Source: Rhizohabitans arisaemae
GTDB lineage: Bacteria; Actinomycetota; Actinomycetes; Streptosporangiales; Streptosporangiaceae
Assembly (NCBI RefSeq): GCF_025996515.1
Contig: NZ_BLRH01000009.1
Location: 248,001-312,000, forward strand
Reading direction: 5' to 3'
Length of the DNA stretch: 64,000 nucleotides
Below the pieces are notes generated by a model. The model did not search any database. It saw nothing but the letters and a program-made list of their open reading frames with translations, and was not told the origin of the DNA. A program made the translations under genes and the position numbers. Below are positions 1 to 9,712 of the stretch, piece by piece. The first letter of the stretch is position 1. Every line of letters starts with the position of its first letter.

Positions 1-707
1 GGGCGCTGATCAACACCCATCCCTGCAACAGCCTTACCAAAGCACCACCGAAACTTCTCCGGAGCCAAGCACGGTCGATCGTGAGTCACTTCGCCATTCG
101 TACCTCCTACCGGACGACCTGTAGCTCCTTAGAAACATTCACCACGGAAGCACCAGTCCCCAGCGGGGACGAAACCGGTTCCCCAACGTATCCCAGACAG
201 TTCAGGCCTAGGTCTCGTCAGCCACGCAGCTCATAGCAGGGTCAGCGCAACCGACGCTGGGGGCCTCCGTGCTACCAGGCACTAGCGACTGACCTGCGCT
301 TACACACGCACACCCAACTACCACGCCGACCGAACAATCATCTGTTCTGGTCCCGTATCCGACATTTGCCCGAATAGCACACTTGGCTCCTCGACTCCAA
401 CTATACTACCCTTCAATCCCATTTCATGCGCTTTATACATGCTTAGAATTCGGCCTCTAAATCTTGAGACCAGCCCCAAAGGCTGCATAGAGGAGGCCAC
501 CGCCAGGGCCGACGCCTCCCAAATCTCTCCACAATAGAAAAGCACAACGACTCACCTAGCACAACGATTGGATCCACGGGATAATCACCCTGAGCCGCTA
601 ATAGCCCCTCCACCGGTCCACAAACGCACAAGTGGCCGCCTCGCCAATCTGAGCGTAATCACAATAGATCAAACTACAACCCAAGATCCCCTATGAGGGA
701 GAGGTCC
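1..707. other. Left-edge gap, no recognisable gene
   Basis: About 700 bases, clearly richer in A+T than most of the window. The only open frames are short minus-strand ones whose translations show no family I recognise and no convincing ribosome binding site. The base composition continues into the helicase gene to the right, so the two probably belong to one acquired segment. It could hold the end of a decayed gene that starts left of the window. Confidence 0.5.
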
Positions 708-3700
708 ATGGATCATCAACCCATTCTTGGCTTGTATGACTCAATACTCACCCAGAAATTAGCAAAACAGATCGACCAATGGAGAGAGTCTGGACTAATC
801 GCCGGCATTTCCGAAATCAACGAAGAACAGCTTCCTCTTCTAATCGGGCGCTATGTCGGAAAGATAGTGACCGAACTCCTCTCTGGCATTCGAGAACCAC
901 AAACTCAGATCCAGTTAGCAAATGATCTACTCGCCACTCTTGAAAACGCGGACCTCATCAGCGAGAATCCGCTGAAGCTCACCTCTCTCATTAGAGACGA
1001 GCCAGGATCAGCACCCCCTGATCATCCACTCACTACACTTTCCGAAACTGCCCTCCTGACGAATGCAAAAGATGATCCAAACCTCTCTCATGAGCTAGCT
1101 CTAGAATTGACTAGTGCCGACCGAGTCGATATCATCTGTGCATTCATTAAGTGGTCCGGTCTGCGCCTGCTGAAAGATCCCTTCGAACAGCTTCGGCGCC
1201 GAGGTGTGCCAGTTCGCATCATCACCACTACCTACATGGGCGCAACTGAGCGGCGGGCTTTGGATCGCCTCGTCAATGAGTTCGGCGCCCAGGTAAAAAT
1301 CAGCTACGAGGAACGCTCCACTCGCCTGCATGCCAAAGCTTGGCTTCTGCGACGCGATACAGGCTTCGACACGGCATATATCGGAAGCTCAAACCTCTCG
1401 CGTGCAGCATTAGTAGATGGTCTGGAGTGGAACGTTCGACTCTCGCGAGAGGTAACACCTCGGCTCATCAGTAAGTTTGAGGGAACCTTCGACTCGTACT
1501 GGAGCAGAGCAGAGTTTGAGCGCTACGACCCTACAAAAGATGCGGAGCGCCTCGACGAAGCACTTGCCTCGAGTAGGAACGGTCAACAGCTAACAAGCGT
1601 TTCTCACAGAGTCCCGATTCCTTATCCTCACCAAGTAGAGATGCTCAACGACCTTGAAGTCGAGCGAGTCATGTACGACAGGCACCAAAACCTGCTCGTC
1701 TCGGCAACTGGGACTGGGAAGACGGTCACCGCTGCATTCGATTATCGAAACCTCCAAAAGGAACTGCGCAATCAGCCGTCACTGCTCTTCGTTGCGCATC
1801 GTCAGGAAATCTTGCAGCAGGCGATGCAGACTTACCGACATGTACTTGCTGCACCGGACTTTGGCGAGTTACATGTTGGAGAAGATAAGGCCTCCCACTG
1901 GCAACATGTGTTCGCCTCAGTCCAATCAGTCAGCCGAATAGTCGACCAGCTCGATCCACATAGGTTCGATGTGGTAGTCATTGACGAGTTTCATCACGCT
2001 CATGCCCCCACCTACCGTCGTATCATTGAACATTTACGACCCAAGGAGTTGCTCGGACTCACCGCCACACCTGAGCGATCAGATGGCACCTGGGTCCAGG
2101 ATGAGTTCTTTAATGGACGTATTGCGTCTGAACTGCGTCTCTGGGATGCGCTCGATGCTGACCTTCTCTGCCCATTCCACTACTTCGGCATTGATGATGA
2201 AACGGATCTCAGCAGCATTTCCTGGTCTCGTGCCTCGTATGACACACGAGAGCTCGACAATGCCCTGGCAGACAACCGAGCACGCGCGCAGCTAGTATTC
2301 AACGCTCTACTTGACAAGAGCGGTGACCTCAATAGCCTGCGTGGCCTTGGCTTCTGTGTTTCGATTCGACACGCTCATCATATGGCAAAATTCTTCACTG
2401 AATCAGGCATACCATCTCTAGCTGTCGATGGTGGAACCTCAGAGATCGAGCGTAAGACCGCCCTTAATGCGCTACGCTCCGGAACAACTAGGTTCCTGTT
2501 CGCTGTGGACCTCTTCAACGAGGGCCTCGACATCCCTGATGTAAACACACTTCTACTTCTCCGCCCAACAGAGAGCGCCACAGTATTTCTTCAGCAACTT
2601 GGACGGGGCTTGCGCCGCACTTCAACCAAGGACGTACTTACCGTACTGGATTTCGTGGGCCAGCATCGCAGGGAGTATCGATTCGAGAATCGATTCTATG
2701 CACTCACCGGTTTCCAACGTAATAGGTTAAAGGCTCAGGCAGAGAGTGGATTTCCCGTACTCCCTCCTGGCTGTCAGATTATCCTCGACCGCGTTACGAA
2801 GGACCGGTTGATATCTGGCCTTCAAGAGCACCTCAGAACCACTGTCACAGTCCTCTCCCGAGAGATTAAGGCATACGACAAGATTGGGTTAGCCAATTAT
2901 CTTGAAGCTAGTGGTCGTGATATCTACGAAATCTATCGAAGTAAATACTGGACCAACCTGCTACGAAGAACCGGTCTCCTTGAGGGGCCATCATCTGCCC
3001 TGGAGGAATCCCTCGGCCGACGCATCAGAGTATTTCTTCACGTGGATGACCTTCATCGTGCAGAAGCTTATGCGGCTCTGCTCAAGCCCAATGATCGACG
3101 CTATGAGGACTGTTCACCTATCGACCAAGCGTTCATGCGAATGTTGTTCTTCTCTCTATGGCGTGACGGGGGCGGATTCAAGAACTATGACGAAGCGCTC
3201 ACGAGTCTACGGTCTGAGACTGCAATTGCCCATGAGATTCAGCAGGTCATTGAGCTTGGCGCAAACCGACCTAGGCATGTCACTAAGCCACTAGTGGGCG
3301 AATTAGCTCATCTCCCCCTAGCAGTTAACGCTCGGTACTCCGCAGACGAAATCCTTGCTGCCATCGGATGGGCTAGTATCGGCGGCAGCTTGCCGTCCAC
3401 CATGCGTGAAGGGGTCGCGTGGGCTCCGGCGACTCGATGTGATGCGCTACTGGTGACGCTGCGGAAGGATGAACGGGACTTCTCACCTCGGACGATGTAC
3501 CGTGACTACGCGCTTACATCTGACCTCTTCCACTGGGAGTCACAGCACCGAACTGGTGCGAACACGACAACCGGACTTAGATATCAGAATCACGTTAAGG
3601 AAGGCAGCCATGTCCTCCTTTTTACCCGCGTAAGTAAGCAAGAAAATGGAACAACTGAGCCATTTGTCTTCCATGGCACCGTACGCTATGTCGAGCATGT

Positions 3701-3785
3701 TGGCGAAAGGCCTATGGCGGTGACTTGGAAGCTCGACGAAGAGATGCCAGTGGATCTATTTCGGCGTGCGGCAATGGCCACCTGA
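708..3785 (+). CDS. PLD-nuclease / DEAD-like helicase / DUF3427 protein
   Basis: Large superfamily 2 helicase of about 1,025 residues. A phospholipase-D-like domain comes first, with RLHAKAW around residue 208 followed by YIGSSNLS. Next is a helicase core with Walker A SATGTGKT near residue 332, Walker B DEFHH near 426, a GLTATPER motif and a C-terminal helicase half containing QQLGRGLRR. The last about 130 residues resemble DUF3427. Proteins of this build are known as RadD/YejH-like helicases and often lie in defence or mobile regions, so a role in DNA restriction or repair is inferred. I prefer the ATG at 708 because GAGGGAGAGG lies just before it; an in-frame ATG at 693 lies ahead of that site. 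Lower G+C and AT-rich codons compared with neighbours suggest horizontal acquisition. It stands alone, with no methylase or partner beside it. Confidence 0.85.
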   Translation: MDHQPILGLYDSILTQKLAKQIDQWRESGLIAGISEINEEQLPLLIGRYVGKIVTELLSGIREPQTQIQLANDLLATLENADLISENPLKLTSLIRDEPGSAPPDHPLTTLSETALLTNAKDDPNLSHELALELTSADRVDIICAFIKWSGLRLLKDPFEQLRRRGVPVRIITTTYMGATERRALDRLVNEFGAQVKISYEERSTRLHAKAWLLRRDTGFDTAYIGSSNLSRAALVDGLEWNVRLSREVTPRLISKFEGTFDSYWSRAEFERYDPTKDAERLDEALASSRNGQQLTSVSHRVPIPYPHQVEMLNDLEVERVMYDRHQNLLVSATGTGKTVTAAFDYRNLQKELRNQPSLLFVAHRQEILQQAMQTYRHVLAAPDFGELHVGEDKASHWQHVFASVQSVSRIVDQLDPHRFDVVVIDEFHHAHAPTYRRIIEHLRPKELLGLTATPERSDGTWVQDEFFNGRIASELRLWDALDADLLCPFHYFGIDDETDLSSISWSRASYDTRELDNALADNRARAQLVFNALLDKSGDLNSLRGLGFCVSIRHAHHMAKFFTESGIPSLAVDGGTSEIERKTALNALRSGTTRFLFAVDLFNEGLDIPDVNTLLLLRPTESATVFLQQLGRGLRRTSTKDVLTVLDFVGQHRREYRFENRFYALTGFQRNRLKAQAESGFPVLPPGCQIILDRVTKDRLISGLQEHLRTTVTVLSREIKAYDKIGLANYLEASGRDIYEIYRSKYWTNLLRRTGLLEGPSSALEESLGRRIRVFLHVDDLHRAEAYAALLKPNDRRYEDCSPIDQAFMRMLFFSLWRDGGGFKNYDEALTSLRSETAIAHEIQQVIELGANRPRHVTKPLVGELAHLPLAVNARYSADEILAAIGWASIGGSLPSTMREGVAWAPATRCDALLVTLRKDERDFSPRTMYRDYALTSDLFHWESQHRTGANTTTGLRYQNHVKEGSHVLLFTRVSKQENGTTEPFVFHGTVRYVEHVGERPMAVTWKLDEEMPVDLFRRAAMAT

Positions 3786-3869
3786 TCGCAGTACCTCTAA
3801 TCCCCCACTCCCCTGCCGATGACCAGATTGCCGGACAATCCGGTGACGTAAGGCTGTTGGCAGGGGAGG

Positions 3870-4373
3870 ATGGCGGGTATGCGGATTGATCCACCGGTGA
3901 TCGCCGGGGAGCGGGAGATGCTGGTTTCGTGGCTTGAGTGGCATCGGGCGACGCTTGCGTTGAAGTGTGCGGGGCTTGACCGGGAGCAGCTGGTGCTGCG
4001 GTCGGTCGCCCCGTCGAACATGTCGCTGCTCGGCCTGGTCCGGCATATGGCCGATGTGGAGAGGATCTGGTTCCGCCGCGTGCTCGCGGGGGAAGACGCT
4101 CCCGGCATCTGGTGGACGGAGGAGCAGCCAGATGGGGAGTGGGAGAACGTCGACCCGGCCGATCCTGAGGAGGCGTTTGCCTCCTGGCACGCCGAATGTG
4201 ATTTCGCCAGGCGTGCGGTGGAGGAGGCTCCGTCGCTGGACGTGACCGGTGTGCGCCACGGCCGAGACGTCAGTTTGCGCTGGATTCTCGTCCACATGAT
4301 TGAGGAGTACGCGCGGCACAACGGTCATGCCGACCTGCTCCGGGAGCGGATCGACGGATCCGTCGGCGAGTAG
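3870..4373 (+). CDS. DinB-family (DUF664-type) protein
   Basis: A 167-residue protein of the DinB/DUF664 four-helix-bundle superfamily. These proteins typically bind a divalent metal through three histidines and often act as thiol-dependent S-transferases or have unknown function. Visible are an N-terminal W-E-WHR segment, LVRHMADVERIWFRRV near residues 54-70, and a C-terminal HMIEEYARHNGHADLLRE segment with the remaining histidines. The ATG at 3870 follows a GGGGAGG site. It converges on the methyltransferase to the right with about 30 bases between stop codons. The specific substrate cannot be read from the sequence. Confidence 0.85.
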   Translation: MAGMRIDPPVIAGEREMLVSWLEWHRATLALKCAGLDREQLVLRSVAPSNMSLLGLVRHMADVERIWFRRVLAGEDAPGIWWTEEQPDGEWENVDPADPEEAFASWHAECDFARRAVEEAPSLDVTGVRHGRDVSLRWILVHMIEEYARHNGHADLLRERIDGSVGE

Positions 4374-4404
4374 CCCACGGATCCGGGTGAACCCGCAATG
4401 GAGA

Positions 4405-5100
4405 TCAGAGGCGCCTCAGCCTGACGGTGAGGAAGGAGGGCTTCTGGTGCAGCCTGTCGTAGGCGGGTTCGTCGATCTCGCGGAGGGCGGGTACCGGACG
4501 GGGCTCGACGAGTCGTTCCAGGGTAAATCCGGCGGACATCGCCTCGCCCAGGAAGGTCTCCAACGGCATGCGCTGGAAGCGGATCGAGTGTGGACCGCCG
4601 CCGAGGGAGAGGTCGACCCAGTCCTCGGCGAAGTAGGAGCCGCCGAAGTGCTGCCAGTCCGCCGCGGGATGGGTCGTGGACATCAGGAGCCATCCGCCGG
4701 GCCGGAGCACTCGGCGCAGTTCGGTCAGGAGTTGCGCGCGCCGGGTGACGTGATGGAGCACCAGCGCGCACACGACCCCGTCGAACGACGCGTCGGCGGC
4801 GAAGTCGAGTGGTTTCTCCAGGTCGTGCAGGAGCAGCGTGGCCTGCTCCCCCACCCGTGTCCGCGCGTGATCGAGCAGCGTGCTGCTTCCGTCCACCGCG
4901 ACCACGTCGGCGCCGCGGGTGAGCAGTTCGGCCGCGTAGTGCCCGGCGCCGCAGCCTACGTCGAGGATTCTCAGGCCGGAGACTTCGCCGGCGAGTTCCA
5001 GCATCGCGGGGCGGTCGGTGTAGGCGTTGTACGGGCTCACGTCGGCATGCCGGGCGAAGTGGTGGCCGAGGGCGTCGTGGTACGCGGTCTCCGGAGGCAT
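4405..5100 (-). CDS. Class I SAM-dependent methyltransferase
   Basis: About 231 residues with the Rossmann-type methyltransferase signature: ILDVGCGAGHYAAEL as motif I, VVAVDGSS as motif II, and a later ALVLHHVTRR / LRRVLRPGG segment typical of Methyltransf_11/25 proteins. The substrate is unknown. The open frame extends upstream to 5166, but family similarity starts at the M-P-P-E-T-A-Y sequence, so I place the start at 5100, with AGGGA very close before it. The protein is probably cytosolic. No pathway partners are next to it. Confidence 0.85.
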   Translation of the reverse strand: MPPETAYHDALGHHFARHADVSPYNAYTDRPAMLELAGEVSGLRILDVGCGAGHYAAELLTRGADVVAVDGSSTLLDHARTRVGEQATLLLHDLEKPLDFAADASFDGVVCALVLHHVTRRAQLLTELRRVLRPGGWLLMSTTHPAADWQHFGGSYFAEDWVDLSLGGGPHSIRFQRMPLETFLGEAMSAGFTLERLVEPRPVPALREIDEPAYDRLHQKPSFLTVRLRRL

Positions 5101-5234
5101 TTCCCTATCATGGCGAGAAATCCGACCTGTCGCGAAACAGCACAACAACGATCGGCTCACCGCCATTGCTCAGCCGGACTCGTCGGCAATTCATGCCCAC
5201 ACGCCCTATGCCCAGGTCCGCCACGAACCGGACC

Positions 5235-5376
5235 GCGTACGCCGTACATCCTTGGCCGGTACGGCCTGAGGCCGCGCACGCTGGACATCGTTTGATGTGG
5301 CAGGGCGGCATGTAGCCCCGGGTCGCTCGTGGCGCGTGCGCCGTACAGCTTGATCAGATACGGCCTGAGGCGGCGA
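5235..5376. repeat. Two imperfect direct copies with GTACGGCCTGAGG
   Basis: Within the 5101-5587 intergenic gap, 5235-5277 and 5334-5376 are imperfect copies about 99 bases apart. Both share GCGT.CGCCGTACA and TACGGCCTGAGGC.GCG. The same GTACGGCCTGA core recurs near 20598. I see no gene in this gap. These look like dispersed intergenic repeats. Confidence 0.6.
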
Positions 5377-5587
5377 AGGCCCTACGCGACAAAGCCTTGG
5401 TGAAAGGGGCGCGACCAAACCTACCGCGCCGACCCAGCCTTCGGCCGTACCGGAATCGAGATCAGGTACGCAGACCCGGGTTGCCGGGCGTTCGAGGGGA
5501 TGGGATCATGCCGGGCATGGCTGAGAGAATCGAGTCTCCCGTTCAACGGTGAGCGCGATCGGCGGGCGCAGTGCGCTCGACCCACGG

Positions 5588-7351
5588 ATGTCCCTCTTCG
5601 ACCACGTGTCCCGGCTGCATGCGCGTGCACCCGATCTGCCGCTGCCGGGCGGTGGCCACCCCTATCCCGACGATGCCGACCATTGGGACCGCCCCTACGG
5701 CGATGAGGAAGCCGACCATGCGGTTCTCCTCACCACGGTGCGGGAGTTTTTCGCCGACGGTACCCGGCCGGTCGAACGGCTCCACGACGACCTGCGTGAC
5801 CTGCTGGTCCGCGCGGAGCACGCCGCCAATCTGGCATGGCCGGCAGACCCGCCGTGGCCGACCCCCGATCGTGCCCGGACGACCGGGTTGTGGCTGGTTC
5901 GCAACTCCACCGACCGGGTTCCGGCGCTGGTCGGACTGTTCCTGCTGACGGGGACGGCCCGTCCGGAGGACATGTCGTCGATCAAAGTCTTAGGCTTGCT
6001 GAGCTGTTTCACGCCTGCCGTGGTCCAGGTTCTGCGGGCGATCCCCGGATCGCCGGACGCCCTGATCTGGCTGGTGGAACGCTCGCGGATAGGCGGCCGG
6101 TCCGAGGCTCTCCGAGCCCTATGCCGGTTGCGTGACCCGAGCACCTTCCCGTGGTTGCTCCGCCGGGCCGTCGACGACCGGGTCCCGGCCCGCATGCTCG
6201 CGAAGGAGATCGCCGACGCGGTCGACCTGGCGGAGCTGCTCCAGGAGGCCGACGACCCGGTGATCACACAGGGTGGGGTACTTCTGGCGGCGCTCGCCGA
6301 CGACCCGTTGGAGGATCAATACCCTGAGCTCCCTCGGGCGGTGGCCGGCTTCTCCCGGCGGGCCTCCGGCGCCACACGGTCGCTTGACCTGCTCGCGACG
6401 GCGATCACGCTTACGGAGGAGCTGCGCACCGGGCGCCTCGCCTGCCTCGACTGGCCGGAGCGCGAACGCGCGACCACCTTGGCGCGTTTCCTGGACCTGT
6501 TGAGCTCCCCCTCCTGGGATCCGGTGCTCGCGGAGGCGTCGCATTCCCCGCAGCCGCTCACCCGGGGACGGGCCGATTGGGCCCGGTGGGGCAGGGAACG
6601 CGCGCTCACCTCTACTCCGGTACGGCCGCAGGCCGGAGTCCACAGCCGCCTTGCGGTCGGCGTCGTGGTGCCCGACCCGGCGTCCTACCGGGAGGTGCAG
6701 ACCCGGCTGCTGGTGGATGATCGACCGTTGATCGCCGAGGCGTTCCCGCTCGGTGTGCCGGGCACCCCGGAGACCTTGCTCCGTGAGTTGCCCGCCCGTT
6801 CGCAGGCCCGCGAGGTCCGGCTGGCCGGCGTGGCCTGTGATGAAGGGTGCTGCGGCGCGCTCTACGTCACGATCGTCCTGGACGGAGACACGGTGATCTG
6901 GCGTGACTGGCGTAACCCGCGGGAGAAGGTCGGCCTCCCGGAACTCCGCTTCGCCGCGAGGCCGTACGCCATGGTGATCGAGGAGGCCCTGCGGGACGAC
7001 CGCTGGGAGTGGCCTGCCCGGACCCTGGCCGGGCGGCTCAACCGGCTCATTCGGGACGAGAACCTGCTCGGTCCCTGGAACTGCGAGCCGGGCGGGGTCT
7101 GCGCACGTGCCCACGCCCGGGACCGAATGGAAGTGATCTTCTGGCACCCCCGTGAACCCGGGGACGAGGACGACGAGCCCTGGCTTCAGTTGGAGTGGAT
7201 CGTGCCTGTTCGGGATGGCGAGGACCCGGAGGCGCAGCTGGTCCGGATCGCGAGTCACCTGCGCGGCGTCGACCCCCGAGACTACGCGACGGTGATCGCC
7301 GGAGCGGAGGCCGACGCCTACCGGCTCGGCTTCCCCTGGCCCGACCCCTGA
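5588..7351 (+). CDS. Hypothetical protein, possibly HEAT-like
   Basis: About 587 residues, not assignable to a family by eye. The first half is rich in alternating helical Leu/Ala segments (for example DALIWLVERSRIGGRSEALR and DPSTFPWLLRRAV) that look like HEAT-type helical repeats. The second half has an acidic, mixed alpha/beta character with a CDEGCCGALYVTIVLDGDTV motif near residue 420 and a Trp-rich C-terminus. There is no signal peptide or membrane segment. Codon use fits the neighbourhood, so the gene is real. The start is uncertain: the frame is open from a GTG at 5549, but neither start has a good ribosome binding site. I choose the ATG at 5588. Confidence 0.7.
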   Translation: MSLFDHVSRLHARAPDLPLPGGGHPYPDDADHWDRPYGDEEADHAVLLTTVREFFADGTRPVERLHDDLRDLLVRAEHAANLAWPADPPWPTPDRARTTGLWLVRNSTDRVPALVGLFLLTGTARPEDMSSIKVLGLLSCFTPAVVQVLRAIPGSPDALIWLVERSRIGGRSEALRALCRLRDPSTFPWLLRRAVDDRVPARMLAKEIADAVDLAELLQEADDPVITQGGVLLAALADDPLEDQYPELPRAVAGFSRRASGATRSLDLLATAITLTEELRTGRLACLDWPERERATTLARFLDLLSSPSWDPVLAEASHSPQPLTRGRADWARWGRERALTSTPVRPQAGVHSRLAVGVVVPDPASYREVQTRLLVDDRPLIAEAFPLGVPGTPETLLRELPARSQAREVRLAGVACDEGCCGALYVTIVLDGDTVIWRDWRNPREKVGLPELRFAARPYAMVIEEALRDDRWEWPARTLAGRLNRLIRDENLLGPWNCEPGGVCARAHARDRMEVIFWHPREPGDEDDEPWLQLEWIVPVRDGEDPEAQLVRIASHLRGVDPRDYATVIAGAEADAYRLGFPWPDP

Positions 7352-7471
7352 TCACTCACCGGCACGGGCGTGCACGGGCAGCACGACTCCACCGGCGTCC
7401 TGAACGAACCTGCATACAGCAGACACACTCCCCTGAACCGATGGAGAGGGACAGTCGCCGGATTCCCTTGT

Positions 7472-7722
7472 CGTACGGGCTGCGCCGGGCCGATCGTGGC
7501 GGCACCCCACACCGAGGAGCCGTGACCCCGCCGCTCGCGTGATCGTTGTGCTGTACGCCCCCCAGAAAGCGCGCACACCACAACGATCACCAGCCCGATG
7601 CCGTACGGGCTGCGCCGGGCCGGTCGTGATGGCACCCCGCACTGGGGAGCTGTGACCCCGCCGCTCGCATGATCGTTGTGCTGTGCGCCCCCCAGAAGGC
7701 GCGCACACCACAACGATCACGG
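7472..7722. repeat. Two-copy 130-bp tandem repeat with long hairpins
   Basis: Unit 1 starts at 7472 and unit 2 at 7602 (period 130); both begin CGTACGGGCTGCGCCGGGCC. Each contains a long imperfect palindrome, 7540-7589 and 7670-7719, with arms TGATCGTTGTG and CACAACGATCA extended by GC-rich pairs around a CCCCAGAA loop. The copies differ at scattered bases that often preserve pairing. The element lies between a convergent hypothetical gene and the dsbA-like gene. It may be a structured repeat or a double terminator. The rest of 7352-8018 shows no gene. Confidence 0.75.
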
Positions 7723-8018
7723 GTCCCGGCGACCGTGGGCCGGATACGGCTTTTGCGGCGTCCTTGGGCCGTACCGGCGGACTCCGGAAGACCACCGAAC
7801 CGATGTCGGCAATCCCCGCCTGAAGACACCGTCGTCGTGCGTCGTGCGAGGAAAGATCCGCAAGCGGAGACAGGTCGGCATGGACCTGGCCAGGCTTCGC
7901 TCCCTCGCCGAGGGCACTCCCGGGACGCCCTCCCGCGAACCGCCGAAATAGGGCTAATCCCCCTCCCGCACCCGTCCGTACGGCCGGACCAGCCGGACCG
8001 GCCGGATGAACGGCCCGG

Positions 8019-8663
8019 TCAGACCGCGGCTCGGTCGGCGTGCGCCCGGCGCAGCGCGTCGAGGAAGGTCTCCACCGGCTGGGCGCCGGAGATCCCGTAC
8101 CTGCGTTCGACGACGAAGAACGGGACGCCGGAGGCGCCGAGCTCCACGGCTGCCCGCAGGTCGGCCTGGACTTCGGCCCGGTAATCGTCGCCGGCGAGCA
8201 CCCGCTCGGCTTCCTCGATCGGCACGCCCGCCTCGCCCACCAGCCGGACCAGGGTCCCCCGGTCGGAGAGGTCGGCGCCCTCGGTGAAGTACGCCTTCAT
8301 CATGCGTTCCCAGGCCGCGTCCGACAGTCCGGCGGACTTCGCCAGGTGGAGCAGGCGGTGCGCGTCGAAGGTGTTGACGGCCAGGGCCCGGTCGAAGTCG
8401 ATGGCCAAGCCCAGCTCGGCGCCGATCGCGGTGACCCGGTCCAGCGCGGCGCGTGCCGCCGTTTCCCCCATCCCCCGTTTCTCGGCGAGCATCCGGAGCA
8501 CCGGTTCGGCGACGCCGACGGGCGCGCTCGGGTCCAGCTGGAAGCTGCGCCACTCGAGCTCAACCTCGGCGGCGTGCTCGAAGCGGTCCAGGGCCTGCTC
8601 CAGTCGCCGTTTGCCGATGTAGCACCAGGGGCAGACGATGTCCGACCATATTTCGATCTTCAC
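8019..8663 (-). CDS. DsbA-family oxidoreductase (FrnE-like)
   Basis: A 214-residue thioredoxin-fold protein of the cytoplasmic DsbA/FrnE group. It starts MKIEIWSDIVCPWCYIGKRR with the catalytic CPWC motif at residues 11-14. The helical insertion domain follows, then a C-terminal SGVPFFVVERRYGISGAQPVE segment that carries the conserved cis-Pro loop (GVPFF) and the GAQP motif typical of FrnE. There is no signal peptide, so it acts in the cytosol on unknown disulfide or polyketide-type substrates. The ATG overlaps the stop of a small upstream frame (8660-8833) by 4 bases, suggesting translational coupling. Confidence 0.92.
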   Translation of the reverse strand: MKIEIWSDIVCPWCYIGKRRLEQALDRFEHAAEVELEWRSFQLDPSAPVGVAEPVLRMLAEKRGMGETAARAALDRVTAIGAELGLAIDFDRALAVNTFDAHRLLHLAKSAGLSDAAWERMMKAYFTEGADLSDRGTLVRLVGEAGVPIEEAERVLAGDDYRAEVQADLRAAVELGASGVPFFVVERRYGISGAQPVETFLDALRRAHADRAAV

Positions 8664-8833
8664 GAGTCACCCTCCGTCGCCGATTCGCCGCCGGTCGCGC
8701 TCTGCTTGTCCGGTACGGACCATGTGTCCGGTACGGCGCAGACTCCGTCCACGCAGAGGTCCGCCTCGCCGCCGAGGAACAGCAGCGGGCCCCCGGGTTG
8801 TCCGGATGATTCAGTGTTCGGACGTGCAGCCAT
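8660..8833 (-). CDS. Small Cys-containing protein coupled to the DsbA-like gene
   Basis: A 57-codon frame whose TGA overlaps the ATG of the FrnE-like gene (ATGA). The protein begins MAARPNTESS and has a central PLLFLGGEADLCVDGVCAVP segment with two cysteines four residues apart, then a polar tail. I do not recognise the family. The exact 4-base overlap and the paired cysteines next to a disulfide oxidoreductase support a real gene. The weak GGGG site before the start and the short length count against it. An upstream ATG at 8851 is also in frame. Confidence 0.5.
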   Translation of the reverse strand: MAARPNTESSGQPGGPLLFLGGEADLCVDGVCAVPDTWSVPDKQSATGGESATEGDS

Positions 8834-9074
8834 GTTCAGCCCCAACTTCACATGAGACCCAGATATTTCGCCTGCCCATGGCGAGCCTGCCGGGAGTCCT
8901 ACCCGCCGCTCCGCAAAGGCGTCCCACCCAACGGAGAGTGTTCTGTCATGAACCTTCCGTTTTATCGATTAGCTTGGTGATCCACGTGAATGATGGATGT
9001 ATGTCCGGCACACGGGACGGCATGGGCGTCCGCCCACGCAGAACGTCCGTGCCGGCGGAAAAGGAGAAGGTGCG

Positions 9075-9707
9075 ATGGCGACGCCTGATCCGGCGGGGCG
9101 GCGTGGGACGCCGCTTCGGGTCACCCCCACCCCCGACGACGGAACCCGCCTCAGCGCCGAACGCCTGTGGGACGAGAACTCACGGCCCACCCGGCCCGTA
9201 CCGGACCCCGACCGGCTCTTCACCCCGCGCGAGCAGGAACCCGCGCAGCACCTGGTCGACATCCACGACGGGCTCCGCGAGGAGCTGACCCGGCTGCGTG
9301 ACCTGATCGAACAGGTCGCCGCCGGCAACGCCGAGGTGGGAGCCGCCCGCTCCTTGATCAGCACGATGACGATCCGCCAGAACACCTGGACGCTCGGGCT
9401 GTATTGCACCACCTACTGCAGAATCCTCACCGGGCATCACACCCTGGAGGATCGGAGCGTCTTCCCGCACCTGATCAAGAACGACCCGGACCTCGAACCT
9501 GTGATCACCCGGCTTGAGGAGGAGCACCACGCCATCGCCGCGGTCCTGGAGCGGGTCGACCGGGCGCTCGTCGCCCTCGTGGCCGAACCCGGCGGCATCC
9601 CCCGGCTCCGCCGCGAGATCGACCTGCTCACCGACGCGCTCCTGTCCCACCTCGCCTACGAGGAACGTGAACTGATCGAGCCCCTCGCCCGGTTCGGCTA
9701 CCACTGA
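9075..9707 (+). CDS. Hemerythrin-domain protein
   Basis: 210 residues with a hemerythrin-like HHE cation-binding domain over the C-terminal two thirds. Candidate ligands appear in order as HLVDIHDGLREEL, TGHHTLEDRSVFPHL, LEEEHHAIAAVLE and HLAYEERELIEPL. Such proteins bind a di-iron centre and act in oxygen, NO or iron sensing or storage; the role here is not evident. The first about 60 residues are Pro/Arg-rich and probably disordered. The start at 9075 follows AAGGAGAAGG; the frame is open further upstream but without signals. Confidence 0.85.
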   Translation: MATPDPAGRRGTPLRVTPTPDDGTRLSAERLWDENSRPTRPVPDPDRLFTPREQEPAQHLVDIHDGLREELTRLRDLIEQVAAGNAEVGAARSLISTMTIRQNTWTLGLYCTTYCRILTGHHTLEDRSVFPHLIKNDPDLEPVITRLEEEHHAIAAVLERVDRALVALVAEPGGIPRLRREIDLLTDALLSHLAYEERELIEPLARFGYH

Positions 9708-9712
9708 GCGTT

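Noticed and set aside
318-631. Two short minus-strand frames at the left edge
   Set aside because: No ribosome sites, no recognisable composition or motif; overlapping each other.
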